From NCBI GenBank assembly GCA_036787895.1, contig DAIQOK010000013.1, positions 26,387 through 90,386 of the forward strand: 64,000 nt of DNA, given 5' to 3'. The translations under genes were made by a program, and so were the position numbers. Each line of letters opens with the position of its first letter. Position 1 is the first letter of the stretch. Of this stretch, positions 16,381 through 25,034 are shown piece after piece. The stretch comes from UBA7662 sp036787895. Lineage in GTDB: Bacteria; Bacteroidota; Bacteroidia; UBA7662. The notes beneath the pieces are model-generated. The model searched no databases. It was not told the origin of the DNA and saw only the letters and a program-made list of their open reading frames with translations.

Positions 16381-16829
16381 AGCCAGTTGGGCTTTTGCTC
16401 GGTAATCGGGTAAACGGAGTTTTTGGTTAAACGGGGTTTGGGGAAAAACCGGTGCCTGAGCGGAGTCGAAGGCAACGGTTTTAAGACAAGGCCCGGGCAT
16501 CGAGCCAAATCAGAGCGTAGTCGAGATTTGAGTCGAGATGGCGTTAAGACAGTTACCCAAACAGCCAGTTGAGACACCGTTCGGCTAACTCACGGCAAGA
16601 ATAGCCAGTTGGGCTTTTGCTCGGTAATCGGGTAAACGGAGGTTTTGGGAAAAACCGGTGCCTGAGCGGAGTCGAAGGCAACGGTTTTAAGACAAGGCCC
16701 GGGCATCGAGCCAAATCAGAGCGTAGTCGAGATTTGAGTCGAGATGGCGTTAAGACAGTTACCCAAACAGCCAGTTGAGACACCGTTCGGCTAACTCACG
16801 GCAAGAATAGCCAGTTGAGCTTTTGTTCG
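16381..16829. repeat. Tandem ~207-221 bp repeat with conserved-core hairpins
   Basis: The sequence starting AGCCAGTTGGGC at 16381 recurs at 16602 and in part at 16809 (AGCCAGTTGAGC), giving units of 221 and 207 bases plus a fragment; the first unit carries about 14 extra bases near 16421. Each full unit contains the hairpin AAAACCG-g-TGCCT-(loop)-AGGCA-a-CGGTTTT (16445-16482 and 16651-16688), with the same core as repeats A and B. The units are nearly identical over about 165 bases, so the duplication is recent. Open frames here (minus strand) are repeat artefacts. No gene was found between 16348 and 17045. Confidence 0.9.
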
Positions 16830-16952
16830 GCCATCGGTTAAACCGGATTTTGGTTTAAATAGATGTTCTAGTCATTCGGCACTTTTGTCACTGTAAAATA
16901 TCAGCAGCCTGTAAGGTTCAAGAAGTGTATCTCTTCCCCGCCTAGCGACCAC

Positions 16953-16969
16953 CCTGCAGCCTGCAGGGC
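16953..16969. repeat. Short inverted repeat
   Basis: CCCTGCAG at 16953-16960 and CTGCAGGG at 16962-16969 form a perfect 8-base inverted repeat around one base. It is the only feature I see between the tandem repeat and the terminator at 16992. Confidence 0.5.
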
Positions 16970-16991
16970 TGCAACCGGCGAGTTCTCCCAT

Positions 16992-17030
16992 AAAAAAAGT
17001 CCCAGCCGCTGAGCAGCTGGGACTTTTTTA
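16992..17030. terminator. Terminator of the cytochrome c gene
   Basis: AAAAAAGTCCCAGC at 16993-17006 pairs with GCTGGGACTTTTTT at 17016-17029. It has U-tracts in both directions and lies 15 bases beyond the stop of the minus-strand cytochrome gene. Confidence 0.88.
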
Positions 17031-17045
17031 GCTTACTTGGTAAAA

Positions 17046-17513
17046 TTAACCCTGTTTGGTCAATTCACGCAAATAATTGATCAGGTGCCAGCCATCTTCG
17101 TCGGAGATGCCGTAGGTAGAGATTTTCAGCATGGCGCCTTTGCCATTGAGGAGTTTCCAGTGGATTTCGCCGTCGGTTTGTGTAGGTACTTTTTCCTGGA
17201 GGTTAGCTGCTTTTACCGCAATGCCGGCCGGGGCATCACCGAGACCTTTTTCGCCATGACAGCTTACGCAGAATTGAGCGAATACCGCTTTGCCTTTTGC
17301 AGTCGACTCTGCAGTCATCGCCATTGGATTGCTTACGGTTTTGGCTTCTTCCGGAGCTACCCAAACCGCAGGATTTTCTGGCATTTCTTCAGCCGGGATG
17401 GCTGTTTCTGTGCTAGCATTGGTAGATTCGGTGCTTTCGCCGCCACCGCAGGCAACAGTACCTAAAGTAAAGGCCGCAATAGCAAAGCTGAAGAGGAGAT
17501 TTCTTTTTGTCAT
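17046..17513 (-). CDS. Class I c-type cytochrome lipoprotein
   Basis: 155 residues. The signal peptide ends in TVAC, giving lipidated Cys22, followed by a Gly, Ser, Thr and Glu-rich linker to about residue 65. The cytochrome domain has the heme site CVSCH at residues 82-86 and a probable axial methionine in GAMLKIS. A mono-heme cytochrome anchored in a membrane, positioned back to back with the cbb3 oxidase locus, is a reasonable electron carrier to that oxidase; this is inference from position. Its own terminator is at 16992-17030 and a -7 box at 17536-17543. Confidence 0.88.
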   Translation of the reverse strand: MTKRNLLFSFAIAAFTLGTVACGGGESTESTNASTETAIPAEEMPENPAVWVAPEEAKTVSNPMAMTAESTAKGKAVFAQFCVSCHGEKGLGDAPAGIAVKAANLQEKVPTQTDGEIHWKLLNGKGAMLKISTYGISDEDGWHLINYLRELTKQG

Positions 17514-17535
17514 GATAGAGACTTTTATATCATGA

Positions 17536-17543
17536 CAAAGTTA
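17536..17543 (-). promoter_or_regulatory. -7 element for the cytochrome c gene
   Basis: Read on the minus strand this is TAACTTTG, matching TAnnTTTG, 22 bases before the ATG at 17513. A TTG at 17568-17570 (minus strand) is a possible but distant -33 element. Confidence 0.45.
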
Positions 17544-17670
17544 TGACAGCTTTGTTTGAAACCTACGCAATAGTATATAAAAAATGAGGTATTCGTAAAA
17601 GATTAAAATATATTCGGACAAACCTATCTTTATATTGAAAACTCTTATTTAATTTGCACCATCATTCGAT

Positions 17671-20085
17671 ATGGCGACACCGAACACCACCACATCTACC
17701 CGATTCAAATGTGCGCACTGTGGCGATGCGGCCAGCGGCAGTATGAGCGATAAGCAGGGCAATACCTTTTGCTGCCAGGGTTGCGCTTCGGTGCATGGCC
17801 TGTTGCAACAGTATGATATGGGGAGTTTTTACGATTTATCGGACTTAAAAGCTGTCAAACCCCGGGAAGTAGAACAAAGCCGCTATGACCACCTCGACGA
17901 TCCCAGCGTTCAGGCCTTGTTTTTCAGCTATCAAGACGAGCAGATTTACAAAGTCAGCCTGAAATTACCCCAAATCCACTGCGCTGCTTGCATCTACTTA
18001 CTTGAAAACCTTTATCGTTTTGATGCCGGTGTGGTACGCAGTGAAGTCGACTTCCTGAAAAAAGAAGCCCATCTCACCGTTAAAAAGCAAGTTTTGCCTT
18101 TCAAAGCGTTGGTAATATTGCTGGCTCAGTTGGGTTATGAACCCCAGCTGCATCACGGGCTCGAGAATAACAAAGGGGTTGCCAACGAAGAAAAAGCACT
18201 TATCCGCCGTTTGGCCGTGGCCGGTTTTATTTTCGGCAACATCATGCTGCTCAGTTTTCCGGAGTATTTGTCGCCGGGCGGTGTGCAGGAACCTTTGTTG
18301 CGCTCGGTAATACAGACCCTGATTATTTTGCTCTCTCTGCCCCTTCTCTTCTACAGTGGCCGCAGTTATTTTGAACAAGCCTGGCTGGGCATACGCAAAC
18401 GTGACCTGAACATCGATATCCCCATTGCTCTCGGTATGGTGGCCTTGTTTGGTCGTTCGGTATTTGAAATTGTAAGCGGCATAGGTCATGGCTATATGGA
18501 TTCACTGGCCGCGCTCATCTTTTTTCTGCTCATCGGCCGGTATTTTCAGCAAAAAACTTACGACCACCTCAGCTTTGAGCGCGATTATCGCTCCTTTTTC
18601 CCATTGGGGGTAACGCGAATTCGTCCGAACCAAGCCAATGAAGAAGTTGCCATTAGCAAACTAGTGGCTGGTGATCACATTTTAGTACGTAACGATGAGA
18701 TCATCCCTGCTGATTCCATCCTGAATTCGGCAAGTACGCTCATCGACTACAGTTTCGTAACCGGCGAAAGTGCTTTACAGGAAAAGTTCCGGGGCGATGT
18801 TTTATATGCTGGTGGCAAAATTGCCGGACCCATGGTAGAGCTCGAAGTCATCAAACCGGTGGCCCAAGGTTATCTTACCCGTTTGTGGAACCAGGAATAC
18901 TTCAGTAAAGGACAGGACGACCGTTTTAAAACCATTACCAACCGCATCAGTCAGTATTTCACACCAGCCGTACTTGTATTGGCTTTTGGTGGCTTACTGT
19001 TCTGGCTGCCGAGCTCGCCGGCCACAGCTTTCCAGGTTTTTGCAGCCGTATTGATCATCGCTTGCCCCTGCGCCTTGGCTTTGTCGGCACCATTTACATT
19101 TGGCCATGCCATCCGCATTTTAGGTCGAAATGGCCTGTTTGTAAAAAACAGTGCTGTGGTCGACAAGCTCTCTCAGCTCAAACAAATTGTCTTCGATAAA
19201 ACCGGAACACTTACCCAACGGGATCAGGCAGAACTCGATTTGAGCGGCATGCAATGGGAGGAAGAAGACAAGATCTTGGTCAAAACAGTTTGTCAGCATA
19301 GCACCCATCCCCTGTCGCGGCAACTGGCCGATGTATTGGCTTGTCCGGTGTACGACAAAACCGAATTATACGACGAGCAACAAGGCAGAGGCATTGTAGC
19401 CATTGTCGATGGCCACGAAGTAGTACTTGGATCGGCAGCCATGGTGGGTTTAACTGAAACAGGCCAGCATCAAGGTACACGGGTTTATATCCGTATCGAC
19501 CACAGTCTGCTTGGTTTTGTGCGCTTCAAAAACCACTACCGGCTTGGGATGGAAGAAAGTGTAGATACACTGCGTAAACACTATGAACTGGCTGTATTGT
19601 CGGGTGATAATGACCAGGAAAGACACTATCTCCATGGAGTTTTTGGTCAGCAAACAAACATACGTTTTAACCAATCGCCTGCCGACAAACTGGAAGCCAT
19701 CCAAGGAATGAAACAAAAAGATGCCGGTTTATTAATGATGGTTGGGGACGGTCTGAACGATGCTGCCGCCCTTCGCCAGGCCGACATCGGCATGGCTGTG
19801 AGCGAAAAAAGCGGACAATTTACCCCCGCCAGTGATGCTATCATCGACGCCGGCCAACTTAGCAAGCTTCATCAGCTGCTCGCCTTTGCCCGCCAAACAC
19901 GTATTATAATTTTTTCTAATCTGTCATTATCCCTAATTTACAATATCACCGGTTTAAGTTTCGCATTGAGCGGATTGCTTACCCCTGTGGCCAGCGCTAT
20001 CCTTATGCCTGTGAGCAGTATCACTGTGGTGCTCAATGCCACCATGATGAATCGTTATTTCGCTCGTAAAAACAAGCTCCGCTGA
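17671..20085 (+). CDS. ccoI: Copper-type P1B ATPase for cbb3 oxidase assembly
   Basis: 804 residues. The N-terminus has a Cys-rich metal-binding unit (FKCAHCGDAAS and FCCQGCASVH), then a heavy-metal-associated domain with CAAC at 104-107. The ATPase core is complete: TGES actuator loop, transmembrane CPC at 465-467, phosphorylated D509 in DKTGTLT, the HP of STHPLS, and GDGLND at 692-697. CcoI/FixI proteins move copper across the inner membrane for insertion into cbb3 oxidase. It heads a plus-strand run in which ccoS overlaps its stop by one base, the classic order. A TAATTTG at 17650-17656 may be the promoter -7 region. Confidence 0.93.
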   Translation: MATPNTTTSTRFKCAHCGDAASGSMSDKQGNTFCCQGCASVHGLLQQYDMGSFYDLSDLKAVKPREVEQSRYDHLDDPSVQALFFSYQDEQIYKVSLKLPQIHCAACIYLLENLYRFDAGVVRSEVDFLKKEAHLTVKKQVLPFKALVILLAQLGYEPQLHHGLENNKGVANEEKALIRRLAVAGFIFGNIMLLSFPEYLSPGGVQEPLLRSVIQTLIILLSLPLLFYSGRSYFEQAWLGIRKRDLNIDIPIALGMVALFGRSVFEIVSGIGHGYMDSLAALIFFLLIGRYFQQKTYDHLSFERDYRSFFPLGVTRIRPNQANEEVAISKLVAGDHILVRNDEIIPADSILNSASTLIDYSFVTGESALQEKFRGDVLYAGGKIAGPMVELEVIKPVAQGYLTRLWNQEYFSKGQDDRFKTITNRISQYFTPAVLVLAFGGLLFWLPSSPATAFQVFAAVLIIACPCALALSAPFTFGHAIRILGRNGLFVKNSAVVDKLSQLKQIVFDKTGTLTQRDQAELDLSGMQWEEEDKILVKTVCQHSTHPLSRQLADVLACPVYDKTELYDEQQGRGIVAIVDGHEVVLGSAAMVGLTETGQHQGTRVYIRIDHSLLGFVRFKNHYRLGMEESVDTLRKHYELAVLSGDNDQERHYLHGVFGQQTNIRFNQSPADKLEAIQGMKQKDAGLLMMVGDGLNDAAALRQADIGMAVSEKSGQFTPASDAIIDAGQLSKLHQLLAFARQTRIIIFSNLSLSLIYNITGLSFALSGLLTPVASAILMPVSSITVVLNATMMNRYFARKNKLR

Positions 20086-20255
20086 TGGAAATTATCGTCC
20101 TCCTTATCTGTATTTCGCTATTGGTTGCTCTCGGGTTTTTATGGGCTTTCATCTGGAGTATTCGCAGCGGGCAATACGACGATAACTACACCCCCGGCAT
20201 CCGCATTTTATTTGAAGATTCGACCAAAACCTCTGATAAACAACCTAAAGCGTAA
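20085..20255 (+). CDS. ccoS: cbb3 oxidase maturation protein CcoS
   Basis: 56 residues, ATG overlapping the ccoI stop (TGATG). One N-terminal membrane helix (IIVLLICISLLVALGFLWAFIWSI) is followed by SGQYDDNYTPGIRILFED, the CcoS signature of a Gly-Gln-Tyr-Asp-Asp segment after the helix. CcoS is needed for cofactor insertion into cbb3 oxidase. The next gene begins 2 bases after its stop. Confidence 0.92.
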   Translation: MEIIVLLICISLLVALGFLWAFIWSIRSGQYDDNYTPGIRILFEDSTKTSDKQPKA

Positions 20256-20257
20256 TT

Positions 20258-22366
20258 ATGTCACAGCTTACCATTCACTACGACAACCGGATCGTCCGGG
20301 ATTTTGCCATTGCCACCCTACTCTGGGGTGTGGTGGGTATGCTCGTAGGTGTTTTGATTGCTTTCCAGCTCGTTGATCCGTTCTGGAATTTAGGCAACCA
20401 ATACACTACTTTCGGGCGACTCCGGCCTTTACACACCAATGCAGTGATATTTGCCTTTGTGGGCAATGCCATCTTCATGGGTGTTTACTACTCTTTGCAA
20501 CGGCTTACCAAAGCCAGGATGTGGAGCGATACCCTCAGTAAAGTCCACTTTTGGGGCTGGCAACTAATTATTGTTGCTGCTGCTCTAACACTTCCTTTTG
20601 GTATAACAACCAGTAAAGAATATGCAGAACTCGAATGGCCTATCGACATCGCCATTGCCCTGATTTGGGTCGTTTTTGGGTTGAACATGATCATGACCAT
20701 CGTAAAACGTCGCGAAAAACATATGTATGTGGCCATCTGGTTTTACCTCGCCACTTTCATCACGGTTGCCGTTTTACATATCGTGAACTCCTTTGAACTG
20801 CCTATCGGCTTCCTGAAAAGTTATTCGATGTATGCAGGTGTGCAGGATGCACTCGTACAATGGTGGTATGGCCACAATGCGGTGGCATTTTTCCTCACCA
20901 CGCCTTATCTCGGCCTGATGTATTATTTCATGCCTAAAGCCGCTAACCGGCCGGTATATAGCTACCGTTTGTCGATTATCCACTTCTGGTCGCTGATTTT
21001 TATTTATATCTGGGCTGGTCCACACCACCTCCTCTACAGCTCACTGCCCGATTGGGCACAGTCGCTCGGCGTGGTATTCTCTGTCATGCTCATTGCGCCA
21101 TCCTGGGGTGGTATGATCAACGGTTTGTTGACACTCCGCGGTGCGTGGGATAAGGTGAGGGAAGATCCGATTTTGAAGTTTATGGTTGTAGCTGTAACCG
21201 GCTATGGAATGGCGACTTTCGAGGGGCCGATGCACTCATTAAAAGCAGTAAATGCCCTGAGTCACTTTACCGACTGGATTCCTGCCCACGTTCATGTAGG
21301 AACGCTCGGCTGGAATGGCTTCTTCACCTTCGCCATCATGTACTGGATGCTTCCACGTATGTTCAATACCAAACTATACAGTCAGAAACTCGCTAACTGG
21401 CACTTCTGGTTGGGCACCTTGGGCATGCTGTTCTGGGTCATCGCCATGTACTGGAGTGGCATTGCACAAGGTTTGATGTGGAAACAATTCACCCCTGAAG
21501 GTTATTTGCAATACCCCAACTTTCTGGAAACCGTCACCCAAATCATTCCGATGTATGCCATCCGTGGTTTCGGTGGGCTGATGTACCTGGCAGGCTTCAT
21601 CATTATGGTGTATAACATTATCATGACCATGATATCGGGCAAACTGGTGGCTAACGAAGCTGCGGTAGTTAACGAACTGGAAAAAAATCACAGCACATCA
21701 GGTCAGAGTTGGCACCGTAAACTTGAAGGCCGGCCATTAGCTTTCTCTATCTGGGTTACCGTTGCCATTCTTATTGGTGGTATCGTCGAGTTTGTACCTG
21801 CCTTCCTCATTAAATCGAATGTACCTACCATCGCTGCGGTTCAGCCTTATACACCGCTCGAATTGCATGGTCGCGATGTGTATATCAAAGAAGGTTGCGT
21901 AGGCTGTCACTCTCAAATGATTCGTCCTTTCCGGTCGGAAACTGAACGATATGGCGAATATTCGAAAGCCGGTGAGTTTGTCTACGACCACCCCTTCCTC
22001 TGGGGTTCCAAGCGTACCGGTCCGGATTTGCACCGCATTGGTGAAAAATATCCCGATGCCTGGCACTATAACCATATGATAGAGCCAACATCCATGAGTC
22101 CAGGTTCGATCATGCCGGCTTACCCCTGGTTGGCAACGCAAAATATCGATCTCAGCCTAACGCCTAAAATGATTGATGCCATGCGTTCGCTGGGCGTGCC
22201 ATATGCCGAGGGTTATCAGGAGAATGCCAATGTCGATTTGAAAATTCAAGCCGACAAAATCGTGTCCAGCCTGAAAAAAGACGGTATATCGGCTGTTCCA
22301 GAATCAGAAATGGTTGCGCTTATCGCCTACCTGCAACGTATGGGTACCGATATCAAAAAACGATAA
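20258..22366 (+). CDS. ccoNO: cbb3 cytochrome oxidase, fused subunits I and II
   Basis: 702 residues. Residues about 1-475 are CcoN, the heme-copper catalytic subunit with about 12 membrane helices and histidine-bearing segments (RLRPLHTNAVIFAF, WWYGHNAVAFFLTTPYLG, WAGPHHLLYS, HVHVGTLGWNGF). After a linker, residues about 500-702 are CcoO, with one membrane helix (AFSIWVTVAILIGGIVEFVPAF) and heme-c site CVGCH at 547-551 followed by the characteristic SQMIRPF. In proteobacteria these are separate genes; the fusion is common in Bacteroidota. The enzyme is a high-affinity terminal oxidase pumping protons at low oxygen. Confidence 0.96.
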   Translation: MSQLTIHYDNRIVRDFAIATLLWGVVGMLVGVLIAFQLVDPFWNLGNQYTTFGRLRPLHTNAVIFAFVGNAIFMGVYYSLQRLTKARMWSDTLSKVHFWGWQLIIVAAALTLPFGITTSKEYAELEWPIDIAIALIWVVFGLNMIMTIVKRREKHMYVAIWFYLATFITVAVLHIVNSFELPIGFLKSYSMYAGVQDALVQWWYGHNAVAFFLTTPYLGLMYYFMPKAANRPVYSYRLSIIHFWSLIFIYIWAGPHHLLYSSLPDWAQSLGVVFSVMLIAPSWGGMINGLLTLRGAWDKVREDPILKFMVVAVTGYGMATFEGPMHSLKAVNALSHFTDWIPAHVHVGTLGWNGFFTFAIMYWMLPRMFNTKLYSQKLANWHFWLGTLGMLFWVIAMYWSGIAQGLMWKQFTPEGYLQYPNFLETVTQIIPMYAIRGFGGLMYLAGFIIMVYNIIMTMISGKLVANEAAVVNELEKNHSTSGQSWHRKLEGRPLAFSIWVTVAILIGGIVEFVPAFLIKSNVPTIAAVQPYTPLELHGRDVYIKEGCVGCHSQMIRPFRSETERYGEYSKAGEFVYDHPFLWGSKRTGPDLHRIGEKYPDAWHYNHMIEPTSMSPGSIMPAYPWLATQNIDLSLTPKMIDAMRSLGVPYAEGYQENANVDLKIQADKIVSSLKKDGISAVPESEMVALIAYLQRMGTDIKKR

Positions 22367-22376
22367 AAACTGCACC

Positions 22377-22550
22377 ATGATACGCCAAACACTCGAAGCC
22401 ATCACCGGGGTCAGCATTTATCCCATCTTCTCCTTCCTCCTATTTTTCAGCTTTTTTACACTGATGCTCATCTGGGTATTTCGTAAAAAGAAGTCGGAAA
22501 TAGACATACTACGCAATCTCCCGCTCGAAGACAACCAAACTAAAGCCTAA
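22377..22550 (+). CDS. ccoQ: CcoQ-like small cbb3 oxidase subunit
   Basis: 57 residues from ATG 22377, 10 bases after ccoNO. One hydrophobic helix (IYPIFSFLLFFSFFTLMLIWVF) is followed by a lysine cluster (RKKK) and a short acidic tail, the layout of CcoQ. Sequence conservation in this family is low, so the call leans on position between ccoNO and ccoP. CcoQ stabilises the oxidase. Confidence 0.8.
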   Translation: MIRQTLEAITGVSIYPIFSFLLFFSFFTLMLIWVFRKKKSEIDILRNLPLEDNQTKA

Positions 22551-22554
22551 GACC

Positions 22555-23109
22555 ATGGCCAAAAAACAAGACGAACTAACCGACCACGACTACGACGGCA
22601 TCCAGGAGTACGACAACGATTTGCCACCCTGGTGGGTCTTCATTTTCTACCTTTCCATCATTTTTGGCGTGCTTTATCTCCTCAATTACCATGTGCTTGG
22701 CACAGGCGATTTGCAGGAAGTAGAATACCAAAAAGAAATGGCGCATGCCGAAATCGCTAAAGCCAAAAGGGAAGCCAGTGCCGGCAGCGTAACGCTTGCC
22801 TTTCTCACCGATCCCGGAGCACTGGCCAATGGCAAAAAAGCCTACGACGCCAACTGTATCGCCTGTCACGGCGCTGCCGGTGAAGGCGGCGTAGGGCCAA
22901 ATCTCGCCGATGCCTACTGGCTCCACGGCAACAGTATTGATGCCCTCGTGAAAGTAATTACGTATGGCGTACCTGAAAAAGGTATGATTCCCTGGGAAAA
23001 GACCCTCAGCAAACGACAAATTGTAGAAGTAGCCAGCTACATTCATCAGCTGCAAGGCACCAATCCTGCCAATGCCAAGGAACCTCAAGGGGAATTGGTA
23101 ACACAATAA
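22555..23109 (+). CDS. ccoP: cbb3 oxidase subunit III, single-heme CcoP
   Basis: 184 residues. The cytoplasmic N-terminus contains DHDYDGIQEYDNDLPPWW, the conserved CcoP start, then one helix (WVFIFYLSIIFGVLYLLNYHV), a coiled linker rich in Lys, Glu and Ala, and one cytochrome c domain with CIACH at 101-105 and a probable axial Met in KGMIPW. Proteobacterial CcoP has two heme sites and is about 300 residues; this one is a short mono-heme version. Electrons enter the oxidase through it. Confidence 0.93.
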   Translation: MAKKQDELTDHDYDGIQEYDNDLPPWWVFIFYLSIIFGVLYLLNYHVLGTGDLQEVEYQKEMAHAEIAKAKREASAGSVTLAFLTDPGALANGKKAYDANCIACHGAAGEGGVGPNLADAYWLHGNSIDALVKVITYGVPEKGMIPWEKTLSKRQIVEVASYIHQLQGTNPANAKEPQGELVTQ

Positions 23110-23123
23110 AATCAGCAAATGGT

Positions 23124-23148
23124 GAAAGGGGTGAAATTCACCCCTTTC
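23124..23148. promoter_or_regulatory. Perfect inverted repeat between ccoP and ccoG
   Basis: GAAAGGGGTGAA at 23124-23135 and TTCACCCCTTTC at 23137-23148 are perfect 12-base complements around one central A. As RNA it would fold with a GC-rich stem and a small loop, followed by a moderately U-rich stretch (CTTCTGTTTTC). It could be an attenuating terminator or processing site that lowers ccoG-H expression relative to ccoNOQP, or a protein-binding palindrome. Confidence 0.6.
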
Positions 23149-23178
23149 GCTTCTGTTTTCAATTATCCACCACCCACC

Positions 23179-24588
23179 ATGTCGCAGGAAAAGAGTTATA
23201 CACTCAGAACCACTAAAGATTTCCGGGACAGTTTAACATCGGTAGACGAAGCCGGTAACCGCATCTTCTTTTATCCCAAAAAACCGAAAGGCAGGTATTT
23301 CAATTGGCGAAAATGGTTGAGCTATATGCTGCTTTTCCTGCTATTCGCCGGTCCGTTTATGCGATTAAACGGTCACCCTTTCATGTTGTTCAACATACTC
23401 GAACGTAAATTTATCCTTTTTGGGATAGCCTTCTGGCCTCAGGATTTTAAGTTACTCGCCCTGGGGTTCATCACCATGGTGGTCTTTATTGTACTTTTTA
23501 CGGCAGTTTTTGGGCGTTTATTCTGTGGTTGGGTTTGCCCACAAACCATCTTCATGGAAATGTTGTTCCGTCGTATCGAATATTGGATAGACGGCGATTG
23601 GACAGCTCAGAAAAAGTTGGCTCATGCCCCCTGGACAGCTGACAAAATCAGAAAACGTTCGCTCAAGTTTGTCATTTTCACAGCCATCAGTTTTCTTATA
23701 GCCAATACTTTCCTGGCCTATATCATTGGCAGCGATGCCTTGATTAACATTATCACTTCTCCCGTTTCAGAACATATTGGCGGATTAATCTCCATCTCCA
23801 TTTTCACCGCTATCTTTTTCTTTGTGTATTGGTCATTCCGGGAACAGGCCTGTACCATCGTCTGTCCTTATGGTCGCTTGCAAGGGGTATTGTTAGATAA
23901 AAACAGCATCAATGTCAGCTACGATTTTGTGCGCGGAGAACCTCGTGGAAAACACAGCAAAAACCGGGATGAAAATTTAGGCGATTGTATCGACTGTAAC
24001 CAGTGCGTAGATGTTTGCCCAACCGGTATCGATATCCGCAACGGCACCCAATTGGAGTGCATCAATTGTACGGCTTGTATCGATGCCTGCGATGAAGTGA
24101 TGGACAAGGTGCAGAAACCACGCGGCCTGATTCGTTATGCCAGCTACAATGGTATCCTAACCAAAATGAGGACGGTATTTACCACAAGGGTAAAGGCTTA
24201 TTCCGTCTTCCTGGTCGTATTGCTGTCGGTGTTTGTTTATTTTATGTCGACGCGGACCGCTACCCAAACCAGCATGCTGCGGGCCAGGGGCACCTTGTAC
24301 ACCGAGCTCAATGCTAATCAGCTCCGGAATGTGTTTATGGTTAAAACCATCAACAAAAGTTTTGATGAAAAGCAGGTGAGTTTCCGGTTGAAATCGCCAA
24401 AAGGTGAGATCACACAAATTGGAACTGACTTCATCATTCCACCCCAGGGCTATCGCGAAGGCGGATTGTTTGTAACTTTGAATAAAGCCGATTTAACCGG
24501 CATTAAAACCAATATTGTGGTTGAAGTAGTTCAAGGCAATGAAGTACTTGAAACCATAAAAACTTCCTTTTACGGACCTGCACAATGA
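23179..24588 (+). CDS. ccoG: cbb3 oxidase accessory polyferredoxin CcoG
   Basis: 469 residues from ATG 23179; the upstream in-frame start at 23119 would run through the inverted repeat and is less likely. Membrane helices frame the motifs GRLFCGWVCPQTIFMEMLFRRIEYWIDG and EQACTIVCPYGRLQGVLLDKNS. Two ferredoxin-type 4Fe-4S sites follow: CIDCNQCVDVCP and CINCTACIDACDEVM. A C-terminal periplasmic Ig-like domain closes it. CcoG/RdxA is proposed to reduce copper for oxidase assembly. The ccoH start overlaps its stop. Confidence 0.93.
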   Translation: MSQEKSYTLRTTKDFRDSLTSVDEAGNRIFFYPKKPKGRYFNWRKWLSYMLLFLLFAGPFMRLNGHPFMLFNILERKFILFGIAFWPQDFKLLALGFITMVVFIVLFTAVFGRLFCGWVCPQTIFMEMLFRRIEYWIDGDWTAQKKLAHAPWTADKIRKRSLKFVIFTAISFLIANTFLAYIIGSDALINIITSPVSEHIGGLISISIFTAIFFFVYWSFREQACTIVCPYGRLQGVLLDKNSINVSYDFVRGEPRGKHSKNRDENLGDCIDCNQCVDVCPTGIDIRNGTQLECINCTACIDACDEVMDKVQKPRGLIRYASYNGILTKMRTVFTTRVKAYSVFLVVLLSVFVYFMSTRTATQTSMLRARGTLYTELNANQLRNVFMVKTINKSFDEKQVSFRLKSPKGEITQIGTDFIIPPQGYREGGLFVTLNKADLTGIKTNIVVEVVQGNEVLETIKTSFYGPAQ

Positions 24589-25034
24589 AAAAACCCATCA
24601 ACTTCTGGCCTTACGGCATCGTTCTGGCTTTTCTGATCTTCTGTGGATTTATGATTGGTTTTGCTGTTTACAGCACCCAAAGTAAGACTGAATTGGTAGC
24701 CGAAGATTATTACGATCAGGAAATCCAATATCAGCAGGTGATTGATGGCAAAAACCGTATGTCGACGCTTGCAGTGACTCCGGTTTTGCGGGCCGATGCC
24801 CAAAAGGTAGAGGTAGTCTTGCCGGAAGCACTTCACGCAGCCGATAGTGGACATGTGCGCTTTTACAGACCCAGCAACGAAAACTTCGATTACCGGGCAG
24901 AATGGGCCGAATTTGAAACTGGCCAACTCAGCCTTGCTGCCGATAAATTTGTTCCCGGACCTTATCAGGTTGTCCTGCAGTTTTACCTCAATGGCGAACT
25001 GTACTTCCACGAAGAGCGCCTTACCATCGATTAA
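24585..25034 (+). CDS. ccoH: FixH/CcoH-family assembly protein
   Basis: 149 residues, ATG overlapping the ccoG stop (ATGA). One N-terminal helix (WPYGIVLAFLIFCGFMIGFAVYS), then LVAEDYYDQEIQYQQVIDGKNR, the conserved FixH segment, and a periplasmic beta-rich domain. Needed for cbb3 oxidase assembly in organisms studied. The next gene overlaps its stop by one base. Confidence 0.92.
   Translation: MKKPINFWPYGIVLAFLIFCGFMIGFAVYSTQSKTELVAEDYYDQEIQYQQVIDGKNRMSTLAVTPVLRADAQKVEVVLPEALHAADSGHVRFYRPSNENFDYRAEWAEFETGQLSLAADKFVPGPYQVVLQFYLNGELYFHEERLTID

Noticed and set aside
16299..16783. Two nearly identical minus-strand open frames of 76-92 codons
   Set aside because: They are translations of the tandem repeat and have no domain, signal or start context.
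17514..17670. FNR/CRP-type site controlling the cco locus
   Set aside because: No convincing TTGAT-N4-ATCAA or TGTGA-N6-TCACA sequence was found in the divergent intergenic region.
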